Below are positions 42,469-51,602 of a stretch of 64,000 nt of DNA, piece by piece. The notes below the pieces were generated by a model. It was not told where the DNA came from. It saw nothing but the letters and a program-made list of their open reading frames with translations, and did no database searches. The position numbers and the translations under genes were made by a program. Source of the DNA: Caballeronia catudaia (lineage in GTDB: Bacteria > Pseudomonadota > Gammaproteobacteria > Burkholderiales > Burkholderiaceae); contig NZ_FCOF02000018.1 in NCBI RefSeq assembly GCF_001544755.2, positions 62,001 to 126,000 on the forward strand. Reading direction: 5' to 3'. How positions within the stretch are numbered: the first letter of the stretch is position 1; every line of letters begins with the position of its first letter.

Positions 42469-43962
42469 ATGAACGATTTCAGCAAGGCCGCCATCGACGC
42501 GGCGCGCAATCCGTCCGATCCGCGCTCGCGCTATGCGGCCGGCGTCATGAAGTACCGCGAGATGGGCTATTGGCAGCCCGATTACACGCCGAAGGATACG
42601 GACGTCATCGCGCTCTTTCGCATCACGCCGCAAGCAGGCGTCGAGCCGGAGGAAGCGGCGGCGGCCGTCGCCGGCGAATCGTCGACGGCGACCTGGACCG
42701 TCGTATGGACCGACCGTCTCACCGCGTGCGATATGTACCGCGCGAAGGCGTATCGCGTCGAGCCGGTGCCGAATCAACGCGCCGACGAACCGCAGTACTT
42801 CGCTTACATCGCTTACGAACTCGATCTCTTCGAGGAAGCTTCCGTTGCCAATCTCACGGCGTCGATCATCGGCAATGTGTTCGGCTTCAAGCCGTTGAAG
42901 GCGTTGCGTCTCGAGGACATGCGCATTCCCGTCGCGTATCTGAAGACGTTTCAGGGACCGCCGACGGGCATCATCGTAGAACGTGAACGGCTCGATAAAT
43001 ACGGCCGCCCGCTGCTCGGTGCGACGGTGAAGCCGAAGCTCGGCTTGTCGGGCAAGAACTACGGACGTGTCGTGTATGAAGGGCTGAAAGGCGGTCTCGA
43101 CTTTCTGAAGGACGATGAGAACATCAACTCGCAGGCTTTCATGCACTGGCGCGACCGCTATCTCTTCGCGATGGAAGCGGTGAGCCGCGCGCAAGCCGAA
43201 ACGGGCGAAGTGAAGGGCCATTACCTGAACGTGACGGCCGGCACGATGGAAGACATGTACGAGCGCGCGGAATTCGCGAAGGAGCTTGGCTCGTGCATCG
43301 TGATGATCGATCTCGTGATCGGCTGGACGGCGATTCAGTCGATGTCGACGTGGGCGCGGCGCAATGACATGATTCTGCATTTGCATCGCGCGGGGCATGG
43401 GACTTATACGCGGCAGCGTAATCATGGCATTTCGTTTCGCGTGATCGCGAAGTGGCTGCGGATGGCGGGTGTGGATCATGCCCATGCGGGCACGGCTGTC
43501 GGCAAGCTCGAAGGCGATCCTTTGTCGGTGCAGGGGTATTACAACGTGTGCCGTGAGGCGCGTAATGAAGTCGACCTGTCGCGGGGGATTTTCTTCGACC
43601 AGCCTTGGGCGGGACTGCGCAAGGTTATGCCGGTGGCATCGGGTGGCATTCATGCCGGGCAGATGCATCAGCTGCTCGATCTCTTCGGCGATGACTGCAT
43701 TCTGCAATTCGGCGGTGGGACGATCGGGCATCCACAGGGTATCCAGGCCGGTGCGACGGCCAATCGCGTCGCGCTCGAAGCGATGGTCAAGGCTCGGAAT
43801 GAAGGGCGCGATATTGTCAATGAAGGGTTGGATATTTTGGATGCCGCAGCGCGGGGTTGTACGCCTTTGAAGCTGGCGCTCGATACCTGGCGTGATGTCA
43901 CGTTTAACTATGCTTCTACGGATACGCCGGATTTTGCTGTTACGCCTAGTGTGGCGGTTTGA
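42469..43962 (+). CDS. cbbL: RuBisCO large subunit, red-type form IC
   Basis: The 497-residue protein contains the catalytic segments GATVKPKLGLSGKNYGRVVY, GGLDFLKDDENINSQAFMHW (with the Lys that is carbamylated), LHLHRAGHGTYTRQ and VASGGIHAGQMHQLLDLFG, and the red-type form I N-terminus. It fixes CO2 on ribulose-1,5-bisphosphate. The start at 42469 follows GAGGAAAC; an in-frame start at 42412 is not family-like. The small-subunit gene is 685 bp downstream rather than adjacent, because a 617-bp repeat lies between. Confidence 0.97.
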   Translation: MNDFSKAAIDAARNPSDPRSRYAAGVMKYREMGYWQPDYTPKDTDVIALFRITPQAGVEPEEAAAAVAGESSTATWTVVWTDRLTACDMYRAKAYRVEPVPNQRADEPQYFAYIAYELDLFEEASVANLTASIIGNVFGFKPLKALRLEDMRIPVAYLKTFQGPPTGIIVERERLDKYGRPLLGATVKPKLGLSGKNYGRVVYEGLKGGLDFLKDDENINSQAFMHWRDRYLFAMEAVSRAQAETGEVKGHYLNVTAGTMEDMYERAEFAKELGSCIVMIDLVIGWTAIQSMSTWARRNDMILHLHRAGHGTYTRQRNHGISFRVIAKWLRMAGVDHAHAGTAVGKLEGDPLSVQGYYNVCREARNEVDLSRGIFFDQPWAGLRKVMPVASGGIHAGQMHQLLDLFGDDCILQFGGGTIGHPQGIQAGATANRVALEAMVKARNEGRDIVNEGLDILDAAARGCTPLKLALDTWRDVTFNYASTDTPDFAVTPSVAV

Positions 43963-43982
43963 GGTTTTTGGTTTTGATTTTC

Positions 43983-44599
43983 GCCGGATCCCGTATTGGT
44001 GTTGGTCTATTAGCTTCGCCCCTATGCGGGGCAGCAGTCACTTTCTTTGCTGCTGCAAAGAAAGTAACCAAAGAAACAGCTATCCCCAGCCTAAGCACTT
44101 CACACCGGCCGCGGCACAGGCGATTGGCTGAATGGAACCCAGAGTAGCGAGTGTTCCCGCAAAACTCGCGCGGCGTGGATCGCGCACGGTCTGACAAACC
44201 ATAACTTCAAGAACGCCGGTTCAGCACGAAATAGCTCCGGCACAGCGCTACGCGCTGCCGCCCGGTCTGCAAGGGAAACCGACTAGCCACAGATGCAATG
44301 AGATAGAGACTTAAGCAAAGAGGCACGCGCAGACCCGCGTGACCCGTCGGCCGCGAAGCGGGCTGGAGCTATTAGATGCTGAACCAGCAAGTTATGTGGT
44401 GCGACGAGTCAGACCGTGCGCGATCCAAGCCCGATTAGACCTTTGGGGGCACTCGCTACTGCCGGACCACGAGAGTAGTTCTGTGCCGGGGCCGGTGTGA
44501 AGTACTTTGGATGGGGATAGCTGTTTCTTTGGTTACTTTCTTTGCAGCAGCAAAGAAAGTGACTGCCGCCCCGCACAGGGGCAGAGCAAAACGACCGAC
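43983..44599. repeat. 617-bp dispersed element (copy B) between cbbL and cbbS
   Basis: Copy B begins GCCGGATCCC like copy A and aligns with it colinearly through the arms and core, including GCCGCGAAGCGGGCTGGAGC and the flanking TATTAGATGCTGAACCAGC. Terminal hairpins are at 44040-44065 and 44535-44560 with ACTTTCTTTGC stems. The right GGATCC end is not conserved and differences from copy A number many tens of bases, so the copies are old. It replaces the normal short cbbL-cbbS spacer, so cbb mRNA must read through both hairpins or restart before cbbS. Confidence 0.85.
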
Positions 44600-44647
44600 A
44601 TGAAAGCAGGATTTCACGCAATCCCAGGACAACCTAAGGATATCGAA

Positions 44648-45064
44648 ATGCAAATAACCCAAGGCACATTTTCATTCCTTCCCCCCCTCACCGATGAAGA
44701 GATCTCATCACAAATCAGCTATGCATTGGACCAAGGCTGGTCCTGCTCAGTCGAACACACCGACGATCCCCATCCAAGGAATACGTATTGGGAAATGTGG
44801 GGCCTCCCCATGTTCGACCTCCACGATGCTGCCGGCGTGCTGATGGAAGTGAACGAATGCCGCAAGACATACCCGAACCACTACATCAAGGTGAACGCCT
44901 TCGACTCGGTGCGCGGTTTCGAAACCATGCGTCTCTCGTTCATCGTGAACAGGCCGGAAGAAGAAAAAGGCTTCCGCCTGGAACGACAAGACGACAAAAG
45001 CCGCATCCAGCGCTACGCGATCCGCACCTACGCCACCGATCGCCCGAGCGGCGAGCGCTATTGA
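44648..45064 (+). CDS. cbbS: RuBisCO small subunit, red-type
   Basis: The 138-residue protein begins MQITQGTFSFLPPLTDEEIS and contains YALDQGWSCSVEHTDDPHPR, NTYWEMWGLPMFDL and ECRKTYPNHYIKVNAFDSVR, all characteristic of form IC small subunits. The C-terminal extension (about 110-138) that forms the red-type beta-hairpin barrel is present. It starts after CTAAGGATATCGAA, a plausible AAGGA site, and lies only 16 bases before cbbX. Confidence 0.96.
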   Translation: MQITQGTFSFLPPLTDEEISSQISYALDQGWSCSVEHTDDPHPRNTYWEMWGLPMFDLHDAAGVLMEVNECRKTYPNHYIKVNAFDSVRGFETMRLSFIVNRPEEEKGFRLERQDDKSRIQRYAIRTYATDRPSGERY

Positions 45065-45079
45065 TGGGGAGCCAAGACC

Positions 45080-45994
45080 ATGAGCGCCGAAGCCATGCTC
45101 GAAGCAACCGTCGAAGCAACCCAAGCCGACCTGATGGCGCTCTACCACGAATCGCGCATCGGCGAAGTGCTCGCGGAGCTGGACCGCGATCTCATCGGGC
45201 TCGCGCCGGTCAAAACGCGTATCCGCGAGATCGCCGCGCATCTGCTCGTGGAACGCGCTCGCGAGACGCTCGGCATCGCCTCGGGTGCGCCCACGCTGCA
45301 CATGTGCTTCTCGGGCAATCCCGGAACCGGAAAGACCACTGTCGCGCTGCGCATGGCGCAAGTGCTGCACCGGCTGGGCTATATCCGGCGCAATCATCTC
45401 GTCTCGGTGACGCGCGACGATCTCGTCGGCCAATACATCGGCCATACCGCGCCCAAAACGCGCGAAGTGCTCAAGCGTGCAATGGGCGGCGTGCTCTTCA
45501 TCGACGAGGCTTATTACCTGTATCGACCGGAGAACGAACGCGACTACGGGCAGGAAGCGATTGAAATCCTGCTGCAAACGATGGAGAACCAGCGCGACGA
45601 TCTCGTCGTGATCCTCGCAGGCTACGAAGCGCGCATGGAAACGTTCTTTCACAGCAATCCCGGCTTTCGCTCTCGCATCGCGCATCACCTCGCGTTTCCG
45701 GACTATGCGCCCGGCGAACTCCTGCAAATCGCCGAGCACATGCTGACCGATATGCACTACCGCTTCGATGACGACGCGCGCCGCGCCTTCGAAGAGTATC
45801 TCGCGCGCCGCATCAGACAGCCCAATTTCGCCAATGCGCGCTCGGTGCGCAATGCGCTCGACCGCGCACGGCTGCGTCAGGCGAATCGTCTTTTCGCGGC
45901 GGCGGAACGTGGCAGCGGCGTCGCCGATGCGAACGCACTCATGCAACTCGACGCCAGCGATATCCGCGCGAGCCGCGTGTTCACCGATTCATAA
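45080..45994 (+). CDS. cbbX: CbbX red-type RuBisCO activase (AAA+)
   Basis: The 304-residue AAA+ protein has Walker A GNPGTGKTTVALRM, Walker B GVLFIDEAYYLYRPENERDYG and the substrate-loop QYIGHTAPKTREVL near residue 115. CbbX pulls on the large-subunit C-terminus of red-type RuBisCO to free inhibitory sugar phosphates, powered by ATP and activated by ribulose-1,5-bisphosphate. It follows cbbS at 15 bp. Confidence 0.96.
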   Translation: MSAEAMLEATVEATQADLMALYHESRIGEVLAELDRDLIGLAPVKTRIREIAAHLLVERARETLGIASGAPTLHMCFSGNPGTGKTTVALRMAQVLHRLGYIRRNHLVSVTRDDLVGQYIGHTAPKTREVLKRAMGGVLFIDEAYYLYRPENERDYGQEAIEILLQTMENQRDDLVVILAGYEARMETFFHSNPGFRSRIAHHLAFPDYAPGELLQIAEHMLTDMHYRFDDDARRAFEEYLARRIRQPNFANARSVRNALDRARLRQANRLFAAAERGSGVADANALMQLDASDIRASRVFTDS

Positions 45995-46012
45995 CGCCCG
46001 AAGGAGAACGCG

Positions 46013-47107
46013 ATGCAGGATGGACGCACGACCTTATCGAAGTTCCTGATCGATACGCTGGACCGCAAGCCCGGCCCGGAAGCGGCGAGCGGCCTCTCCG
46101 CGCTGCTGATCGACGTAGCCGCGTCGATCAAGACGATCGCCGCCGCATTGACGCGCGGCGCGCTCGGCGGACAGCACGGCTCGGCGCAGTCGATCAACAC
46201 GCACGGCGAGCAACAGAAGAAGCTCGACCTCGTGACCAACGACATCTTCGTGCAGCATTGCGAATGGGACGGCCTGCTCGCGGGCATGGTGTCCGAGGAA
46301 ATGGACGATGTCTATGCGATTCCCGAGCCGTATCCGCGCGGCGACTATCTGCTCGCGTTCGATCCGCTCGACGGTTCTTCGAACATCGATATCAACGGCG
46401 TCGTCGGTTCGATCTTCTCCGTGCTGAGACGCGCCAGCGATGAAAGCGACGCACCCGACGAAGCATCGTTTCTGCGTCCGGGCCGCGAACAGGTCGCGGC
46501 GGGTTACGCGATCTACGGTCCATCGACGATGCTCGTGCTCTCCGTCGGCAACGGCACGCACGGCTTCACGCTGGAACGCGATGTCGGCAACTTCGTGCTC
46601 ACGCATTCCGATATCCGCGTCCCCGAGGACTCGTGCGAGTTCGCGATCAATGCATCGAACGAACGCTTCTGGGAACCGCCCGTGCGCCGCTATGTGCAGG
46701 AATGCAAGGACGGCCGCACCGGCTGCCGGGCGCAGGACTTCAACATGCGCTGGATCGCGTCGATGGTCGCGGAAGTGCATCGCATCCTGATGCGCGGCGG
46801 CGTGTTCATGTATCCGCGCGATTTCAAAACACCCGAGATGGAAGGGCGTCTGCGTCTGCTTTACGAAGCAAGTCCGATGAGTTTCATCGTCGAACAGGCG
46901 GGCGGAATGTCGATCACGGGACGCGAGCGCATTCTCGATCTCGAGCCCAAGGCACTGCATCAACGCGTGCCGGTGATTCTCGGCTCGCGCAATGAAGTCG
47001 CGCGCATTCAGCGGTATCACGGCGAATACGATCGCGGCGAGGACAAGCCGTTCTCGTCGCCTTTGTTCAAGGAACGTTCGCTGTTTTTGCCGGAGACGGA
47101 AGCATAG
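46013..47107 (+). CDS. cbbF: Class I fructose-1,6-bisphosphatase (Calvin cycle)
   Basis: The 364-residue enzyme shows the class I FBPase motifs: LDLVTNDIFVQHCEWDGLLA, SEEMDDVYAIPEPYPRGDYL with the metal site FDPLDGSSNIDINGVVGSIF, and the closing GRERILDLEPKALHQRVPVI. It removes the 1-phosphate from fructose-1,6-bisphosphate (and often sedoheptulose-1,7-bisphosphate in bacteria) for ribulose-bisphosphate regeneration. It starts 19 bp after cbbX, in a continuous operon. Confidence 0.94.
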   Translation: MQDGRTTLSKFLIDTLDRKPGPEAASGLSALLIDVAASIKTIAAALTRGALGGQHGSAQSINTHGEQQKKLDLVTNDIFVQHCEWDGLLAGMVSEEMDDVYAIPEPYPRGDYLLAFDPLDGSSNIDINGVVGSIFSVLRRASDESDAPDEASFLRPGREQVAAGYAIYGPSTMLVLSVGNGTHGFTLERDVGNFVLTHSDIRVPEDSCEFAINASNERFWEPPVRRYVQECKDGRTGCRAQDFNMRWIASMVAEVHRILMRGGVFMYPRDFKTPEMEGRLRLLYEASPMSFIVEQAGGMSITGRERILDLEPKALHQRVPVILGSRNEVARIQRYHGEYDRGEDKPFSSPLFKERSLFLPETEA

Positions 47108-47160
47108 GTTCACGTCTGAAAACTGCGCTCACTACATAAACCTAGATGGGAGGCAAGCGC

Positions 47161-48033
47161 ATGTCAGTCAAACATCCGATCGTCGCGGTGACCGGCTCCA
47201 GCGGCGCGGGCACCACTACCGTCATGAAGAGCTTCACGCATATCTTCCGGCGTGAAAAGATCAACGCGCAGATCGTCGAAGGGGATGCGTTTCATCGCTA
47301 CGACCGGCTCGGCATGCGCGAGGCGATGAAGCAAAGCGAGCGCGATGGCCTCGTCAACTTCAGCCACTTCGGGCCCGAAGCGAACCTGCTCGCGGAGCTC
47401 GAAAGCCTGTTCGCAAGTTATGGCGAAACGGGCGGCGGCCAGTTCCGCCATTACGTGCACGACGAAGGCGAGGCCGCGCACTACAAGCAGGATGCGGGCA
47501 CGTTCACGCCGTGGGAAGACATCGCGTCCGGCACCGACATGATGTTCTATGAAGGCCTGCACGGCGCGGCTGTCACGGAGAAAGTCGACATCGCGCGTCA
47601 TGCGGATCTGCTCGTCGGCGTCGTGCCGATCATCAATCTCGAATGGATCCAGAAGCTGCATCGCGATCAGACGATGCGCGGTTATTCGCACGAAGCGGTC
47701 GTCGATACGATCCTGCGCCGCATGCCCGATTACGTGAACTACATCTGCCCGCAGTTCTCGCGCACGCATGTGAATTTTCAGCGCGTGCCGACCGTGGATA
47801 CCTCGAATCCATTCACCGCGCGCGAGATTCCGCAGCCCGACGAGAGCTTCGTCGTGATTCGTTTCACGAAGCCGAAGGGCATCGACTTTCCGTATCTGCT
47901 GACGATGCTGCATGACTCGTTCATGTCGCGGCCCAACGTGATCGTCGTGCCCGGCGGCAAGATGGGTCTCGCGATGCAGCTCATCTTCACGCCGATGATT
48001 CTGCAATTGCGCGACCGCCGCGCACGCGCTTAG
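47161..48033 (+). CDS. cbbP: Phosphoribulokinase
   Basis: The 290-residue enzyme has the P-loop AVTGSSGAGTTTVMK, the class I features KINAQIVEGDAFHRYDR and MFYEGLHGAAVTEKVDIARH, and the ending FTPMILQLRDRRARA. It phosphorylates ribulose-5-phosphate to the RuBisCO substrate. The ATG at 47161 follows GGGAGG; an alternative at 47146 is less well placed. It is a key marker that the cbb operon supports a full cycle. Confidence 0.95.
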   Translation: MSVKHPIVAVTGSSGAGTTTVMKSFTHIFRREKINAQIVEGDAFHRYDRLGMREAMKQSERDGLVNFSHFGPEANLLAELESLFASYGETGGGQFRHYVHDEGEAAHYKQDAGTFTPWEDIASGTDMMFYEGLHGAAVTEKVDIARHADLLVGVVPIINLEWIQKLHRDQTMRGYSHEAVVDTILRRMPDYVNYICPQFSRTHVNFQRVPTVDTSNPFTAREIPQPDESFVVIRFTKPKGIDFPYLLTMLHDSFMSRPNVIVVPGGKMGLAMQLIFTPMILQLRDRRARA

Positions 48034-48067
48034 AAAGGTTTCTCACATCGCATCAAAGGAGGCATTT

Positions 48068-50110
48068 ATGAATGCCGTCGCTGAAGTCTTGCCCAGGCAT
48101 CATCGCTCACCCGATACCCGACAGATGGCGAACGCGTTGCGCATGCTCGCCGTCGATGCGGTCAGTCGGGCGAACTCCGGTCATCCCGGCATGCCGATGG
48201 GCATGGCGGAGATCGCGGTCGCGCTGTGGGGCCGTCATCTGAAGCACAATCCCGCCGATCCCGACTGGCCGGACCGCGATCGCTTCGTCATGTCGAACGG
48301 TCATGGATCAATGCTGATCTATGCGCTGTTGCATCTGACCGGCTATGACCTTTCGATCGATGAAATCAAACGCTTCCGGCAAATGGGCAGCAAGACGCCG
48401 GGGCATCCCGAAGTCGGCGTGACGCCCGGCGTCGAAACGACGACCGGCCCGCTCGGGCAAGGCTTGACGAACGCGGTCGGCATGGCGCTCGCTGAAGCGT
48501 TGCTCGCGCGCGAGTTCAATCGACCGGGGCATGAGATCGTCGATCATCGCACGTATGTCTTTGTGGGCGATGGCTGTCTGATGGAAGGCGTATCGCACGA
48601 GGCAGCGTCGCTTGCGGGCACGTTGCGGCTCGGCAAGCTCACCGTGCTCTACGACGACAACGGCATTTCGATCGATGGACACGTCGACGGCTGGTTCACC
48701 GACGACACGCCGAAGCGTTTCGAAGCCTACGGCTGGCACGTGGTGCGCGCGGTGGACGGCCACGATGTCGATGACGTGTCGCGCGCATTGCAGGAAGCGC
48801 GCGAGTCGGATCGCCCGACGCTCATCTGCTGCAAGACCGTGATCGGCCAGGGCGCGCCCACGATGGCCGGCACGCACGACGTCCACGGCGCGCCGCTTCC
48901 CGCCAATGAGATCGACGCCGCGCGCCGCGCGCTCGACTGGACGCACGCGCCGTTCGAGATTCCGTCATCGGTTCGCGCGCTGTGGGACGCACGCGAGGCG
49001 GGTGCTGCCGTGCAGGAAATCTGGCGTCGCCGCATGGACGCGTATCGGCGCGTGTTTCCGAACGAGGCCGCGGAGTTCGAGCGGCGCGTGCGTGGCGCGC
49101 TGCCCGCGAACTGGCGCGACATGGCGCACGCGCTCGTGCACGACGCGAACCGCGCGCGGCAGTCGGTCGCGACACGCAAGGCGTCGCAACTCGCTATCGA
49201 AGGCCTCGCGCGCGCGTTACCCGAACTGCTCGGCGGTTCGGCCGACCTGACCGGCTCGAATCTCACGCGCTGGAAAGATGCGGTGGACGTGTCGGCATCG
49301 GCGGAGAAGGGCAATTACATCCACTTCGGCGTGCGCGAGTTCGGCATGAGCGCGGTGCTGAACGGTATCGCGCTGCATCGCGGTTATCTGCCGTTTGGCG
49401 GGACCTTTCTCACGTTCTCCGATTATTCGCGCAACGCGCTGCGCATGGCCGCGCAGATGAAGACGCGCACGGTCTTCGTTTTCACGCACGATTCGATCGG
49501 ACTCGGCGAGGATGGCCCGACGCATCAGCCGGTCGAGCATGCCGCGAGCCTGCGCATGATTCCGGGCCTCGATGTCTGGCGTCCGTGCGACACCGTCGAG
49601 ACGATGCAGGCGTGGGTGAGCGCCATCGACCGCGACCGGGCTTCGTGTCTCTTGCTGTCGCGTCAGAACCTGCCCTTCGTGCCGCGCGACGAAGCGCAGA
49701 TCGACGCGATCGAGCGCGGCGGCTACGTGCTCGCCGATTGGCCGTCGACGTGCGAGCGCGATGCGCGCCGCGTCGTGCTCATCGCGACCGGTTCGGAAGT
49801 CGCGCTCGCGCTCGCGGCGGTCGCGCCGCTCAAGGAAGAGGGCATTCTCGCCCGCGTGGTGTCGATGCCGTCGACCACCGTGTTCGATCGTCAATGCAAC
49901 GCGTGGCGCGATCGCGTGTTGCCCGAAGGCGTGCCGCGCGTCGCGATCGAAGCGGGCGTGACGTCGTTCTGGCGGCAATACGTCGGGCTGAATGGCGGCG
50001 TGATCGGCATCGACCGATTCGGGGAATCTGCGCCCGCGAGCGATTTGTTCGCGCACTTCGGCGTGACGACCGACGCGCTCGTCGATGCAGCGCGCCGCGT
50101 GGCCGCCTGA
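48068..50110 (+). CDS. cbbT: Transketolase (Calvin cycle)
   Basis: The 680-residue enzyme has the thiamine diphosphate motif VGDGCLMEGVSHEAASLAG followed by LTVLYDDNGISIDGH, the N-terminal ANSGHPGMPMGMAEIAVALW, and the C-terminal transketolase pyrimidine domain GVREFGMSAVLNGIALHRG with THDSIGLGEDGPTHQPVEH. It transfers two-carbon units in regeneration of pentose phosphates. It lies 34 bp after cbbP within the operon. Confidence 0.95.
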   Translation: MNAVAEVLPRHHRSPDTRQMANALRMLAVDAVSRANSGHPGMPMGMAEIAVALWGRHLKHNPADPDWPDRDRFVMSNGHGSMLIYALLHLTGYDLSIDEIKRFRQMGSKTPGHPEVGVTPGVETTTGPLGQGLTNAVGMALAEALLAREFNRPGHEIVDHRTYVFVGDGCLMEGVSHEAASLAGTLRLGKLTVLYDDNGISIDGHVDGWFTDDTPKRFEAYGWHVVRAVDGHDVDDVSRALQEARESDRPTLICCKTVIGQGAPTMAGTHDVHGAPLPANEIDAARRALDWTHAPFEIPSSVRALWDAREAGAAVQEIWRRRMDAYRRVFPNEAAEFERRVRGALPANWRDMAHALVHDANRARQSVATRKASQLAIEGLARALPELLGGSADLTGSNLTRWKDAVDVSASAEKGNYIHFGVREFGMSAVLNGIALHRGYLPFGGTFLTFSDYSRNALRMAAQMKTRTVFVFTHDSIGLGEDGPTHQPVEHAASLRMIPGLDVWRPCDTVETMQAWVSAIDRDRASCLLLSRQNLPFVPRDEAQIDAIERGGYVLADWPSTCERDARRVVLIATGSEVALALAAVAPLKEEGILARVVSMPSTTVFDRQCNAWRDRVLPEGVPRVAIEAGVTSFWRQYVGLNGGVIGIDRFGESAPASDLFAHFGVTTDALVDAARRVAA

Positions 50111-50139
50111 ACTTTCGCTAATGGCATGGAGACATCACG

Positions 50140-51177
50140 ATGGCTTTCATCGCATTGAGGCAGTTGCTGGATCACGCGGCGGAGCACCAGTACGGCGTGC
50201 CCGCGTTCAACGTCAACAACATGGAGCAGGTCCACGCGATCATGCAGGCGGCCGAGGCGACGAAGAGCCCGGTCATCCTGCAGGCGTCGGCGGGCGCGCG
50301 CAAGTATGCGGGCGAGCCGTATCTGCGGCATCTGGTGCTCGCGGCCGTCGAGGCGCATCCGGATATTCCGGTGGTGCTGCATCAGGATCACGGCGCGATC
50401 CCGTCCGTATGCCAGCAGGCGATTCGTTCCGGCTTCACGTCGGTGATGATGGACGGCTCACTCATGCCCGATCAGAAAACGCCCGCCGATTACGCCTACA
50501 ACGTCGACGTGAGCCGGCGCGTCGTGGAGGCGGCCCATTCGGTCGGCGTGTCGGTGGAAGGCGAGCTCGGCTGTCTCGGTTCGCTCGAGACGGGGCTCGC
50601 AGGCCAGGAGGACGGCGTCGGCGCAGAAGGCGCGCTCAGCCACGATCGCTTGCTGACCGACCCCGACGAGGCGCGCGCGTTCGTCGAGGCGACGGGCATC
50701 GATGCGCTTGCGATCGCCATCGGCACATCGCATGGCGCGTACAAGTTCAGCCGCCAGCCGACGGGCGATATTCTCGCGATCGACCGTATCGCCGCGATTC
50801 ACGCGCGCATTCCGGATACGCATCTCGTGATGCACGGGTCGTCTTCGGTGCCGCAGGAATGGCTTGCGATCATTCGAGAGCACGGCGGCGAGATTCCTGC
50901 GACTTACGGCGTGCCGGTCGACGAGATCCGGCGCGGCATAGCGAACGGCGTGAGGAAGGTGAATATCGACACGGACATACGGCTCGCGATGACCGGTGCG
51001 ATGCGAAGGGCGATGGCGTCGGCGAAATCGGAGTTCGACCCGCGGCATGCGCTGAAAGCGGCGACGGCGGCGGCGCGGGACTTGTGTGCCGAGCGGTTCG
51101 AGGCGTTCGGATGCGCGGGGCATGCGGACCGCATCAGGCCGTTGGGTTTGGAGGCGATGGCGAGAAGGTATCAGTGA
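50140..51177 (+). CDS. cbbA: Class II fructose-bisphosphate aldolase (Calvin cycle)
   Basis: The 345-residue enzyme shows class II zinc-site motifs VVLHQDHGAIPSVCQQAIRS, FTSVMMDGSLMPD, VSVEGELGCLGSLETGLAG, GTSHGAYKFSRQPTGDILAI and VMHGSSSVPQEWLAIIREHG. It joins triose phosphates to fructose- or sedoheptulose-bisphosphate. It is the last gene of the cbb operon here; pgk, gap, rpe and pgp genes seen in longer cbb operons are absent, so those must be encoded elsewhere. Confidence 0.95.
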   Translation: MAFIALRQLLDHAAEHQYGVPAFNVNNMEQVHAIMQAAEATKSPVILQASAGARKYAGEPYLRHLVLAAVEAHPDIPVVLHQDHGAIPSVCQQAIRSGFTSVMMDGSLMPDQKTPADYAYNVDVSRRVVEAAHSVGVSVEGELGCLGSLETGLAGQEDGVGAEGALSHDRLLTDPDEARAFVEATGIDALAIAIGTSHGAYKFSRQPTGDILAIDRIAAIHARIPDTHLVMHGSSSVPQEWLAIIREHGGEIPATYGVPVDEIRRGIANGVRKVNIDTDIRLAMTGAMRRAMASAKSEFDPRHALKAATAAARDLCAERFEAFGCAGHADRIRPLGLEAMARRYQ

Positions 51178-51180
51178 GGG

Positions 51181-51218
51181 AGCGCCGCTCGTTTTCATTC
51201 CGATGAACGTGCGGCGCT
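51181..51218 (+). terminator. Candidate terminator after the cbb operon
   Basis: AGCGCCGC (51181-51188) and GCGGCGCT (51211-51218) form an 8-bp stem extended by partial pairing of the loop, immediately after the cbbA stop. There is no downstream T-run, so this would be a hairpin needing Rho or other help; confidence is modest. Confidence 0.35.
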
Positions 51219-51221
51219 GGG

Positions 51222-51602
51222 TCAGGCGGGGAGGGCTTGTCTCACGTACTCTCTAAGCTGGCGATCGGCGGTCAGGAATTTCAGATCTTCCGTGAGCGCT
51301 TGTGCGACGAGCACGCGATCGAACGGGTCGCGATGCAAGTGCGGCATGCTGCGGACCGCTTTGGCATGCTTGAGTTCGACCGGGAGCACGATGAACGGCT
51401 GTCTTTGCAGTTCGTCTATCGCGCGCTCGCCGTCCGGCTCAAGCTTACCTCGAGCGGACTTGATCGACAGTTCCCAGATGCTTGCGGTGCTGATGTACAC
51501 CTGCTTCGCGTCATCTATTGCTTCACGAAAGTGGGTCGGGAGCCGACGATCTTTCGACACGCGCCAGATGTAGATGTGAGTATCGAGCAGCACGCGCATC
51601 AT
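51222..51602 (-). CDS. vapC: PIN-domain toxin, VapC-like
   Basis: The 126-residue protein (or 125 from the second ATG at 51599) has the PIN motifs VLLDTHIYIW, SIWELSIKSARGKL and HRDPFDRVLVAQALTEDLKFLTADRQ, with the acidic residues expected for an RNase active site. It overlaps the upstream antitoxin gene by four bases, the normal arrangement for VapBC-like modules. Cleavage target is unknown; many VapC toxins cut initiator tRNA or rRNA. It sits at the junction between the cbb operon and the second C1 block. Confidence 0.83.
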   Translation of the reverse strand: MMRVLLDTHIYIWRVSKDRRLPTHFREAIDDAKQVYISTASIWELSIKSARGKLEPDGERAIDELQRQPFIVLPVELKHAKAVRSMPHLHRDPFDRVLVAQALTEDLKFLTADRQLREYVRQALPA

